Below are positions 9,576-16,667 of a DNA stretch of 39,016 bases, piece by piece. The translations under genes were made by a program, and so were the position numbers. Every line of letters begins with the position of its first letter. Position 1 is the stretch's first letter. The DNA comes from Pseudofrankia nepalensis (GTDB lineage: Bacteria; Actinomycetota; Actinomycetes; Frankiales; Frankiaceae): assembly GCF_016786305.1 (NCBI RefSeq), contig NZ_JADWYV010000071.1. One strand, 5' to 3'. Below the pieces are notes generated by a model that did no database searches, was not told the DNA's origin, and worked only from the letters and a program-made list of their open reading frames with translations.

Positions 9576-10627
9576 GGACCATGAGCTACCGCGAGGCGCT
9601 GCGGGTGGCGATGCTCGAGGAGATGCGGCGCGACCCGTCCGTCGTCGTGTTCTGCGAGGACGGCCGCTTCTGGACGATGCCCACCAACGGGTTCGTCGAC
9701 GAGTTCGGCCCGGACAGGGTCCCCGTCATGCCCATCTCCGAGGAGGGCTTCACCGGCGCCGCGATCGGCGCGGCGATGACCGGCCTGCGGCCCATCGTCG
9801 ACTACACGATCGCCAACCTCATGTACGTCGCGTGGGACCAGATCGTGAACCACGCGGCGAAGAACCGCTACCTGTTCGGCGGCCAGGCGAGCGTGCCGAT
9901 CGTCTTTCGCGCCGCGATGAAGTACGCCAACGCGACCGCCGCCCAGCACTCCGACCGGCCCTACCCGCAGCTGATGAACGTCCCCGGACTGAAGATCGTC
10001 GTGCCGTCGACGCCCGCGGACGCGCTCGGGCTGCTGAAGTCCGCGATCCGGGACGACGATCCGGTCGTCTTCTTCGAACCGCTGCGGCTGTGGGGCGTCA
10101 AGGGCGAGGTGCCGGACGGCGACCATCTCGTCCCGATCGGCCGGGCGGCCGTCGCCCGCGAGGGCGAGGACGTCACCGTCGTCGCCATCGGCGACGCGGT
10201 GCCAGCGGCGCTGCGGGCCGCCGCCGGGCTCGCCGAGCGCGGCGTCGGGCTGGAGGTCATCGACCCGCGCACGCTCGTCCCGCTCGACAAGGCCGCGATC
10301 CTCGCCTCGGTGGCGAAGACCGGCCGGCTCGTCATCGCCGACCCGGCGCACCGGACCTGCGGCGCCGCCGCCGAGATCGCGGCGATCGTCGCCGAGGAGG
10401 GCTTCGCCTTCCTGCGCGCGCCGATCGTCCGGGTCGTCGCGCCCGACGTGCACCCGCCGTTCAGCCCCGCCCTGGAACGGCTCATGTACCCGACCCCCGA
10501 ACGGATCGCCGCCGCGGCGGCGGCCCTGGTACGCGGCGCGGCGCCGGCCGCGGACCCGGCGCCCCCCGCCACGGCGGCGACGGACACGGCGGCGAGGGAC
10601 ACGACGAAGGAGCTGGTCGGCGGATGA
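9572..10627 (+). CDS. Thiamine-diphosphate 2-oxoacid (or acetoin) dehydrogenase E1 beta
   Basis: This beta subunit partners E1 alpha, with 351 residues from the GTG at 9572 (an ATG three codons later at 9581 is equally plausible and fits the family start MSYREALR). Family landmarks are SEEGFTGAAIGAAMTGLRPI followed by DYTIANLMYVAWDQIVNHAAK, GLKIVVPSTPADALGLLKSA, a DDPVVFFEP block and EVIDPRTLVPLD before the C-terminal transketolase domain. The C-terminus carries an Ala/Thr/Pro-rich tail of about 35 residues. The stop overlaps the lipoyl gene start (ATGA, 10624-10627). Confidence 0.9.
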   Translation: MRTMSYREALRVAMLEEMRRDPSVVVFCEDGRFWTMPTNGFVDEFGPDRVPVMPISEEGFTGAAIGAAMTGLRPIVDYTIANLMYVAWDQIVNHAAKNRYLFGGQASVPIVFRAAMKYANATAAQHSDRPYPQLMNVPGLKIVVPSTPADALGLLKSAIRDDDPVVFFEPLRLWGVKGEVPDGDHLVPIGRAAVAREGEDVTVVAIGDAVPAALRAAAGLAERGVGLEVIDPRTLVPLDKAAILASVAKTGRLVIADPAHRTCGAAAEIAAIVAEEGFAFLRAPIVRVVAPDVHPPFSPALERLMYPTPERIAAAAAALVRGAAPAADPAPPATAATDTAARDTTKELVGG

Positions 10628-10869
10628 CCACCGAAGTGAACCTGCCGCAGTTCGGCATGGGGATGACCGAGGGCACCGTCCTGCGGTGGTTCAAGAACGA
10701 GGGGGAGCCGGTCGTCGAGGACGAGGAGATCGCCGAGATCGAGGCCGAGAAGACCAACGTCGTGGTCGTCGCCCCGGCGACCGGGGTCCTGAGCAGGATC
10801 CTCGTCCAGCCGGAGGAGACGGTGCCTGTCTTCACCCCGCTCGCCCTCATCGAAGGTGTCGACCAGTGA
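10624..10869 (+). CDS. Free-standing lipoyl-domain protein
   Basis: This 81-residue protein consists of one biotin/lipoyl-attachment domain and nothing else. The attachment lysine is Lys43 in EIEAEKTNVVVVAPATG. Family E2 subunits carry this domain at the N-terminus, followed by a subunit-binding domain and an acyltransferase core; both are missing, and the reading frame ends cleanly in a GTGA overlap with the next gene, so it does not look like a broken E2. It presumably takes the acyl or reducing unit from the two E1 subunits encoded just upstream. No E2 core or dihydrolipoyl dehydrogenase is encoded in the window. Confidence 0.88.
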   Translation: MTTEVNLPQFGMGMTEGTVLRWFKNEGEPVVEDEEIAEIEAEKTNVVVVAPATGVLSRILVQPEETVPVFTPLALIEGVDQ

Positions 10870-11801
10870 CCGTTCTGGAGGACTCCGGGAGGGCGGCGGA
10901 GCCCGGCCGTGGCCGGGCGGCCGGCAAGGTGGCGATCGTCACCGGCGGCGGCCAGGTCCCCGGGCCGGGCATCGGCACGGGCAGGGCCACCGCGCTGCTG
11001 CTCGCCCGGCACGGCGCGGCCGTCGTGCTCGTCGACCGCGAGCCCGACCGCGCCGAGGCGACCCGTAAGGAGATAGAGCAGGCCGGCGGGCGCGCCGTCG
11101 TGGGGGGGGGGGGCGGGGCCGGCGGGGGCGGCGCCGCGGGGGGGGCCCCGGCGGGGCGNNNNNNNNNNGGCGGCGACGTGACCGTCGCGGCCGACGCCGA
11201 GCGGTTCACCCGGGCGGCGCTCGACGCCTTCGGCCGGCTCGACGTGCTGGTCAACAACGTCGGCGTCTCCCGGCCGGGCAGCGTCGTCGACACCGCGGAG
11301 GAGGACTGGGACGACCTGCTGGCGATCAACCTGAAGTCCGTCTACCAGGTGTCGCGCTTCGCGATCCCGGCGATGGCCGCCACCGGCGGCGGGTCGATCG
11401 TCAACGTCTCCTCGATCGGCGCGCTGCGCGCGATCGGCTTCGCCGCCTACTCGGCCGCCAAGGGCGGGATGATCTCGCTGTCCCAGGAGATGGCCGCCGC
11501 CCACGGACCGCAGGGCATCCGGGTCAACGTCGTCGTCCCGGGGTCCGTGCGGACGCCGCGGACCCAGGGCGCCGCCGAGAAGCTCGGCCAGGACCTCTCC
11601 GAGATCCAGCGCACCGCCGCCTCCGTCCTGCCGCTCGGCACCGTCACCCACGGCACCGGCTGGGACGTCGCCTACGCGGCGCTGTTCTTCGCCAGCGACG
11701 AGTCGAGCTGGATCTCGGGCCAGGTGCTCGCCACCGACGGCGGCGCGAGCGTCACGCTGCCCGCCGTGGCGCTCGCCGGCCTGCGCGGCCCGACCCGGTA
11801 G
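10866..11801 (+). CDS. SDR oxidoreductase, interrupted by an assembly gap
   Basis: This is a classical SDR with an extended nucleotide loop (TGGGQVPGPGIGTGRATA), the LVNNVG motif, Ser in NVSSIGALRA and the pair YSAAK. It ends in WISGQVLATDGGASVTL. The nominal length is 311 residues, but about residues 80-101 come from a poly-G/C stretch and ten N, where related SDRs have only the short link into the DVT strand. The true protein is probably about 20 residues shorter, and the frame is preserved by chance or by scaffolding. The GTG start overlaps the lipoyl stop (GTGA). Confidence 0.85.
   Translation: MTVLEDSGRAAEPGRGRAAGKVAIVTGGGQVPGPGIGTGRATALLLARHGAAVVLVDREPDRAEATRKEIEQAGGRAVVGGGGGAGGGGAAGGAPAGXXXXGGDVTVAADAERFTRAALDAFGRLDVLVNNVGVSRPGSVVDTAEEDWDDLLAINLKSVYQVSRFAIPAMAATGGGSIVNVSSIGALRAIGFAAYSAAKGGMISLSQEMAAAHGPQGIRVNVVVPGSVRTPRTQGAAEKLGQDLSEIQRTAASVLPLGTVTHGTGWDVAYAALFFASDESSWISGQVLATDGGASVTLPAVALAGLRGPTR
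11102..11168. other. Low-quality G/C stretch and 10-N scaffold gap
   Basis: A run of 12 G (11102-11113), more low-complexity G/C, then ten N (11159-11168). It sits inside the SDR gene and is an assembly artefact, not an insertion. Confidence 0.9.
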
Positions 11802-11814
11802 CGGCGGCCGCAGC

Positions 11815-12276
11815 GTGACCATGACGCCTGAGGACCTGGCCATGACGTCCGAGGAACTGTTCACCCGGTGGGGCGCGGCCTGGGTCACCCGCGATCCGGG
11901 GGAGCGGGAGCGCCTCCTGGCGGCCTGCTGCTCCGCCGACGTGGAGTTCATCCCGCCGGACGAGCGCCCCGTGGTCCGTGGCCGGCGGGCGCTGGCCGAG
12001 CACATCACCGCCTACACCGCGAGCTGGCCCGACGGGGTGACCGTCGAGCTGGTCCGCCCGCCCGAGACGCACCACGGCTGGAGCCGCGGCTACGTCCGCT
12101 GGACGTTCCCGGCGACGCGGCTCGTGGGCTGCGACCTCATCCGCATCGAGAACGGGAAGATCGCCACCATGCTCGTGTTCGCTGAGAACGGTGCCGCCGA
12201 CGGCGCCGGCACCGACGCTGGCAACGGCGCCGAGAACGGCGTCGAGAACGGCCCCGACAACCGGGAGCAGACGTGA
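11815..12276 (+). CDS. SnoaL/NTF2-like small protein
   Basis: This 153-residue protein has an NTF2-like cone fold predicted from LFTRWGAAWVTRDPGERERL, a DVEFIPPDE strand, RGRRALAEHI and a C-terminal CDLIRIENGKIATMLVF strand. SnoaL-type members are isomerases, cyclases or dehydratases, or accessory proteins; no catalytic residue can be assigned here. The last 25 residues are a Gly/Asn/Asp/Ala-rich tail. Starts at 11815 (GTG), 11821 (ATG) and 11842 (ATG) are possible; none has a convincing Shine-Dalgarno. It lies 13 bp after the SDR and overlaps the next gene by GTGA at 12273. Confidence 0.75.
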   Translation: MTMTPEDLAMTSEELFTRWGAAWVTRDPGERERLLAACCSADVEFIPPDERPVVRGRRALAEHITAYTASWPDGVTVELVRPPETHHGWSRGYVRWTFPATRLVGCDLIRIENGKIATMLVFAENGAADGAGTDAGNGAENGVENGPDNREQT

Positions 12277-13769
12277 CCGCCGGCGGCAGCGCCCGCGAGG
12301 TCCGCGAGTCGCTCGGCCACGTCGTCATCGACGCCGACGCGCATCATGTCGAGATCAGCGTCGCGTTCGCGGACTTCGTGCATGACCACGGCGGCGGGCG
12401 CCTGCTCGACGACCCGGCGGTGCGGGCCGTCGGCCTGGCCGACGGGTCGGGGGAACGGGTGCCGTCGCTCGCCGAACGCCGCCGGCTCCACCTGTCGGCC
12501 CGGCCGGTGTGGTGGACGCCGAACGACACCCTCGACTACGCCACCGTCGCGATGCCGTCGCTCTACCACGAGCGCCTCGGCGAGGCGGGGATCGACTTCG
12601 CGGTGGTCTACCCGTCGCGGGGCATGGTCCTGCTGGGCATGGAGGACACGGACACCCGGGTCGGCCTGACCCGGCTGTACAACGAGTACGTCGCGGCGGC
12701 CTACCGGCCCTACCGGGACCGGCTCGCGCCCGTCGCCCTCATCCCCGCGCACACTCCGGACGAGGGCATCGCGGCGCTGGAGCACGCGGTCTCGCTGGGG
12801 CTGCGGGCGGCGCTGATGCCGTCGTTCGTCTGGCGGCCGATCCCGGCGTTCGCCGACGCGCCGCCCGAGTACCGATCCCGCCTGCAGCGGATCGACAACT
12901 TCGGCCTCGACAGCGACCACGACTACGACCCGTTCTGGGCGAAGGCCGTCGAGCTCGACGTCCCCCTGTCATGCCACTCGTCCGGCTTCAGGCTCAACGG
13001 CCACTTCTCACCGTCGAACTACTCGTACGCGGCCGGCCACTTCGCCGCGGTCGGGGAAGCGACCGCCAAGTCGCTGTTCCTTGGCGGGGTCCTCACCCGA
13101 TTCCCTGAGCTGCGGATCGCGCTGCTGGAAGGCGGCGTCGCGGGCGGCGTGCGGGTCCTCGGCGACCTGGTGTCCCGGTTCGAGAAACGCGGCGCGGACG
13201 GGCTCGGCCGGCTCGACCCCGCCCGGCTCGACCCGGCCGAGTTGGCCAGGCTCGCCGCCAGGCATGCACCGGAGCTGACCCGGTACCGGCCCGAGCAGCT
13301 GGTTCCCGGGGTCTCGGCCGTCGACGGGCAGGTGGACGACTTCGCGCGCGCCGGGGTCGGCTCGGTCGAGGACATCCGGGACGCGTTCTGCCGCGGGTTC
13401 TACTGGGGATGCGAGGGTGACGACCCGCTGGTCGGCCTCGCCTACGACACCCGGGTCAACCCGCCCGGTGCCCGACTGCGCCCGATGATGGGCTCCGACC
13501 TCGGGCACTGGGACGTCCCGTCGTTCACCCACCCGTTGCGCGAGGCGTACGAGCTGGTGGAGGACGGCATCCTCACGCCCGCGCAGTTCGAGGAGTTCAC
13601 CTGCGCGAACGCCGTGCGGTTCTACGGCGGCAGGTCGACGGCGTTCTTCGCCGGCACCGCCGTCGCGGCGGACGCCGAGCGGGTCCAGGCAGCCGACCGG
13701 GTCCAGGCAACCGACCAGGCCGCCGGCGGCGGGATGGCGGGCACCAGGGAGCTGGAGTACACCCCATGA
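12273..13769 (+). CDS. PF04909 amidohydrolase (amidohydrolase 2 / decarboxylase type)
   Basis: This 498-residue metal-dependent TIM-barrel enzyme belongs to the amidohydrolase-2 group, which includes ACMSD- and resorcylate-type decarboxylases. Metal-site candidates are Asp20, Asp22 and His24 with Glu27 (DADAHHVE), His235 (CHSSG) and Asp409 (GSDLGH). The protein is longer than typical family members because of extra segments around residues 300-370 and a 40-residue Ala/Gln/Asp-rich C-terminal tail with a VQAADRVQATDQ repeat. It is translationally coupled to the NTF2-like gene before it and the Rieske gene after it. A C-C or C-N hydrolysis or a non-oxidative decarboxylation is likely; the substrate is unknown. 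Confidence 0.86.
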   Translation: MTAGGSAREVRESLGHVVIDADAHHVEISVAFADFVHDHGGGRLLDDPAVRAVGLADGSGERVPSLAERRRLHLSARPVWWTPNDTLDYATVAMPSLYHERLGEAGIDFAVVYPSRGMVLLGMEDTDTRVGLTRLYNEYVAAAYRPYRDRLAPVALIPAHTPDEGIAALEHAVSLGLRAALMPSFVWRPIPAFADAPPEYRSRLQRIDNFGLDSDHDYDPFWAKAVELDVPLSCHSSGFRLNGHFSPSNYSYAAGHFAAVGEATAKSLFLGGVLTRFPELRIALLEGGVAGGVRVLGDLVSRFEKRGADGLGRLDPARLDPAELARLAARHAPELTRYRPEQLVPGVSAVDGQVDDFARAGVGSVEDIRDAFCRGFYWGCEGDDPLVGLAYDTRVNPPGARLRPMMGSDLGHWDVPSFTHPLREAYELVEDGILTPAQFEEFTCANAVRFYGGRSTAFFAGTAVAADAERVQAADRVQATDQAAGGGMAGTRELEYTP

Positions 13770-14941
13770 ACGCGGAGATGCAGCGCGACTTAGGCAGGCG
13801 CACGCTGGACCTGATCGACCGGAAGACCACGGTCCTGGCCGAACGCACGATGGAGGAGCCGCTGGAGGGCTACCGGTCGCTCGAGCAGTTCGAGCGGGAG
13901 CGGCGGCTCATCTTCAACCGCTACCCCATGTTCGTGGGCCTGTCCGGTGACCTGCCCGAGCCGGGCTCGTGGCTCACGTTCGACGCCACCAGCACGCCCA
14001 TGCTGCTTACCCGAACTGACGACGGCCGGGTGCGCGCCTTCCTGAACATGTGCCAGCACCGCGGTGTCAGGGTCGTCGACGCCGGCCACGGCAGCGCGCG
14101 CCGGTTCACCTGCCCATTTCACGCCTGGTCCTACAGCCTGGAGGGAAGGCTCGTCGGCCTGCCTGGGGGCGAGGGATTCTCCGACATGCGCCGGGAGACC
14201 CGAGGTCTGATCGAGCTCCCGGCCGAGGAACGCCACGGCCTGATCTTCGCGGCGGCCAACCCGGACGCGCCCTTCTCGCTGGACGAGCACCTGTCCGGTC
14301 TCGGCGAGCACTTCGCGTCGTTCGGCTTCGAGACCTGGAATCAGATCGCCGCGACCCACCCGCACCCGGTGGCGACGAACTGGAAGGTCGTCTGGGGCAC
14401 CCACTGCGAGACCTACCACTTCGCCCACCTGCACCGGGACACCGCCCGGCCGCTGGTCTACAGCAACACCTCGCTCGCGGACTTCTACGGCGAGCACGCG
14501 CTGATGACCTCGACGATGCGCACCGTCGACAAGCTGCGCGAGACGCCCGAGGAGGACTGGCGGCCGGTCGACGACGGCCAGATCAACCTCAACTACCGGC
14601 TCTTCCCCAACCTGAGCTTCTCGGTGGTCGGTGACCGGCTGGAAATCTTCGCCATCTATCCCGGCGGGAGCCTGCACGAGACGGTGGCGCTGCACTATGC
14701 CTACCGCCGCGAGCTCCCGGCGACCCCGGAGGAGGCCAAGGCGCTCGAGGAGGCGGTGCACTGGGCGTGCCAGACGGTGGTCGACAAGGAGGACTACGCG
14801 ATGGCCGAGCGGGCCGGCCTCTCGCTGCACTCGCCGTTCGTCCCCCCGACGCTGGTCTTCGGCCGCAACGAGCCGGTGATGCAGCACATGGCGCTCACCC
14901 TGCGCCGCGTGCTCGGTCTGGCTGAGCAGACGCCGGTATGA
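13766..14941 (+). CDS. Rieske non-heme iron oxygenase, alpha subunit
   Basis: This 391-residue ring-hydroxylating or demethylating oxygenase has the [2Fe-2S] Rieske ligands C96-x-H98 and C116-x2-H119 (CQHRG and CPFHAWSY). The mononuclear iron site is seen in CETYHFAHLH as E-x2-H-x4-H, the arrangement of the single-component-alpha (KSH/choline-monooxygenase-like) branch. It acts in the cytosol and needs an NAD(P)H reductase or ferredoxin pair that is not encoded next to it. The ATG overlaps the amidohydrolase stop (13766-13769), and its own stop overlaps the next SDR (14938-14941). No small beta subunit is present, although the NTF2-like fold of the protein at 11815 is that of Rieske beta subunits. 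Confidence 0.9.
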   Translation: MNAEMQRDLGRRTLDLIDRKTTVLAERTMEEPLEGYRSLEQFERERRLIFNRYPMFVGLSGDLPEPGSWLTFDATSTPMLLTRTDDGRVRAFLNMCQHRGVRVVDAGHGSARRFTCPFHAWSYSLEGRLVGLPGGEGFSDMRRETRGLIELPAEERHGLIFAAANPDAPFSLDEHLSGLGEHFASFGFETWNQIAATHPHPVATNWKVVWGTHCETYHFAHLHRDTARPLVYSNTSLADFYGEHALMTSTMRTVDKLRETPEEDWRPVDDGQINLNYRLFPNLSFSVVGDRLEIFAIYPGGSLHETVALHYAYRRELPATPEEAKALEEAVHWACQTVVDKEDYAMAERAGLSLHSPFVPPTLVFGRNEPVMQHMALTLRRVLGLAEQTPV

Positions 14942-15813
14942 CCGGCACCCGGGGCGCCCCCGGCCTCGCTCCCGATCTCATCCCTGTTTCCGGCCCCGGC
15001 CCCGGCCCCAGCCCCGGCACCAGCCCCGCGAGCGGGATCGCCACCGGCGCGCTCGCCGGTCGGGTGGCCATCGTCACCGGGGCCGCCCAGGCGGCCGGGC
15101 GCGGCTATGCCCGGGCGCTCGCCGCCGCCGGGGCGAGCGTCGTCGTCGCCGACAGGTTCGCCGACGCGGGCGCCGAGACGGTGGACCTCATCGAGAAGGA
15201 CGGCGGCACGGCGCGGTTCCAGTTCCTCGATGTCACCGAGGAGGACAGCGCCCGGGCGGCGGTCGCCTTCGCCGTCGACCGGTTCGGCCGGCTCGACGTG
15301 CTGGTCAACAACCCGAACCGCTACCGGGACACCAGGTTCACCCCGCTCACCGAGCTGACCGTCGAGCACTGGGACACCACGATGGCCGTCATGGTGCGAG
15401 GCACCTTCCTGCTGTGCAAGGCGGCGGTGCCCGAGCTGGCGAAGTCGCCCTTTCCCGCGATCGTCAACCACACCTCGTCGGCCGCGTACGGGGTGCGCAA
15501 CTGGCTCGACTACGGGACGGCGCGCGGCGCGGTCATCGCGATGACGAAGTCGCTGGCCAAGGAGCTTGCCCCGCTGGGCATCCGGGTCAACGCCCTGTCC
15601 GTCGGCAGCATGGCCTCTGAGGCGCTCGCGCTTGGGGTGCTGGAACGCGAGGAGCAGATGACCGGCACCCCCGAGTTCGCGATGCAGCTCATCGGCCGGG
15701 TCGCGACCGAGGAGGACGTCGCCGGGCCGGTCGTGTTCCTCGCCAGCGACGCCTCCAGATACATGACCGGGCAGACCATCTCCTATGACGGCGGCAAGTT
15801 CTTCCTGGGGTGA
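14938..15813 (+). CDS. SDR-family protein with YxxxR in place of YxxxK
   Basis: This 291-residue protein begins with a 40-residue Gly/Pro/Ser-rich leader, then a regular Rossmann fold (GRVAIVTGAAQAAGRGYARA, strand end VVVADRF). The NNAG motif is replaced by NNPNRY. The active-site region reads HTSSAAYGVRNWLDYGTARG: Ser180/181 and Tyr192 are there, but the catalytic Lys is Arg196 (codon CGC). The C-terminal MTGQTISYDGGKFFLG block is normal. Reduced or altered activity is likely, but Arg could still lower the Tyr pKa. It is the last gene of the coupled run; a hairpin begins at the base after the stop. Confidence 0.88.
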   Translation: MTGTRGAPGLAPDLIPVSGPGPGPSPGTSPASGIATGALAGRVAIVTGAAQAAGRGYARALAAAGASVVVADRFADAGAETVDLIEKDGGTARFQFLDVTEEDSARAAVAFAVDRFGRLDVLVNNPNRYRDTRFTPLTELTVEHWDTTMAVMVRGTFLLCKAAVPELAKSPFPAIVNHTSSAAYGVRNWLDYGTARGAVIAMTKSLAKELAPLGIRVNALSVGSMASEALALGVLEREEQMTGTPEFAMQLIGRVATEEDVAGPVVFLASDASRYMTGQTISYDGGKFFLG

Positions 15814-15852
15814 GGCTGGCGCTGCGCGCCAGCCATCGGGCGCTGGGCGCCC
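15814..15852 (+). terminator. Two stacked hairpins ending the 8.5-15.8 kb operon
   Basis: GGCTGGCGC pairs with GCGCCAGCC across a 3-nt loop (15814-15834), directly after the TGA at 15811-15813. A second hairpin, GGGCGC/GCGCCC with loop TGG, follows at 15838-15852. Together they mark the end of the operon. Confidence 0.72.
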
Positions 15853-15920
15853 TCCAACGTGGTGCCGGGTCCGGGCATATGGCGGTGGTCCGCCGATCTC
15901 GGGGTACTGAGGTGGCCGAG

Positions 15921-15946
15921 TTGGCACTGCGCTGATGCGCCGTCAC
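15921..15946. repeat. Dispersed intergenic repeat, copy 1
   Basis: This 26-bp segment with core CGCTGATGCGCCGTCAC matches 34945-34970 at 24 of 26 positions. Both copies are intergenic and downstream of a plus-strand gene. On the minus strand both could be read as VTAHQR, but no gene is supported. Confidence 0.65.
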
Positions 15947-16003
15947 CAGGAGGAGATGCCTTTGGCAGTTCCATGCGTGGGATGTCCAGGACGGGAGAGC
16001 ACC

Positions 16004-16477
16004 GTGTCGGAGCCGGCATCGGAGAAGCCCACCGGGTACCTGAGGCCCGGCCAGCGCGGCGCGGCCGGGGGACTGACGCCGGCCCAGGTGATGGAGACGC
16101 TCGCCGCTACCTGGACGCCGGGTGCCATGGCCGACCCGGGCATCGTCGAGCGCTGGGCGACGCTGTTCGCCGACGACGTCGTGCTGGTGGAGCCGGAGTC
16201 GCTGCCGCATGGGGGCGTCCACCGGGGGCTCGACGCATTCCGGGCCGTCCAGGCCGGCATGCGCGCGCACTGGGACCAGCGGATCGAGGGCGCCGAGTAC
16301 TGGCGGTGCGCCGAGGACCTGTACGCGCTGCGGATCGTCATCCGGTGGACGGCGCGGGCCACCGGCCGCTCGGTCGTGCTCCCGATGATCGACATGATCC
16401 GGATCCGGGGCGGCCAGATCGTCGAGATCGAGGCCTTCGTGCACGACACGGCGGCGTTGCTGGACACGTTGTCCTGA
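16004..16477 (+). CDS. SnoaL/NTF2-like small protein
   Basis: This 157-residue protein has an NTF2-like fold suggested by VERWATLFADDVVLVEPES, HRGLDAFRAVQAGM, a WRCAEDLYALRIVIRWTAR strand pair and MIRIRGGQIVEIEAF. GTG at 16004 follows GGGAG by six bases and is preferred over the ATG at 15935, which would translate the dispersed repeat. It is not the same family branch as the protein at 11815 as far as I can see. It stands alone after the operon terminator; a nearly perfect 22-bp palindrome (16558-16579) follows 80 bp after its stop and may terminate it. The function is unknown; fatty-acid or polyketide-like isomerase/dehydratase activity is possible. Confidence 0.72.
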   Translation: MSEPASEKPTGYLRPGQRGAAGGLTPAQVMETLAATWTPGAMADPGIVERWATLFADDVVLVEPESLPHGGVHRGLDAFRAVQAGMRAHWDQRIEGAEYWRCAEDLYALRIVIRWTARATGRSVVLPMIDMIRIRGGQIVEIEAFVHDTAALLDTLS

Positions 16478-16557
16478 TGTTCCCCCTGGCAGGCTGGCCT
16501 GGTCCCTCCCTCATGACCAAGGAACAGGATCTTGAAGGCTGGGTGCCGTCGAGGCGC

Positions 16558-16579
16558 CTGCTGGGCGATCGCCCGGCAG
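16558..16579. terminator. Near-perfect palindrome after the NTF2-like gene
   Basis: Arms around GGGCGATCGCCC extend to 22 bp with a single T/G mismatch pair. It lies between the NTF2-like stop (16477) and the P450 promoter and could be a terminator or an operator. Confidence 0.45.
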
Positions 16580-16585
16580 AAATTA

Positions 16586-16599
16586 AACGAATGCTCACT
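16586..16599 (-). promoter_or_regulatory. Class B operator-like site upstream of P450 no. 1
   Basis: Read on the minus strand the site is AGTGAGCATTCGTT, one of seven related 14-mers (consensus AGTGAGCGNNNNCT). It lies in an AT-rich patch 69 bp upstream of the P450 start. Confidence 0.55.
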
Positions 16600-16667
16600 T
16601 ATTGCTATTCTGTGGCTGGATAGCCCAGATCAGTCGGCTGACCGCAACCTGTGAGCGCGAGGTGGTA

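Noticed and set aside
10624..10869. Lipoyl gene as a frameshifted remnant of a full E2
   Set aside because: The stop is followed directly by a coupled SDR start, and no acyltransferase core sequence is visible in any frame downstream.
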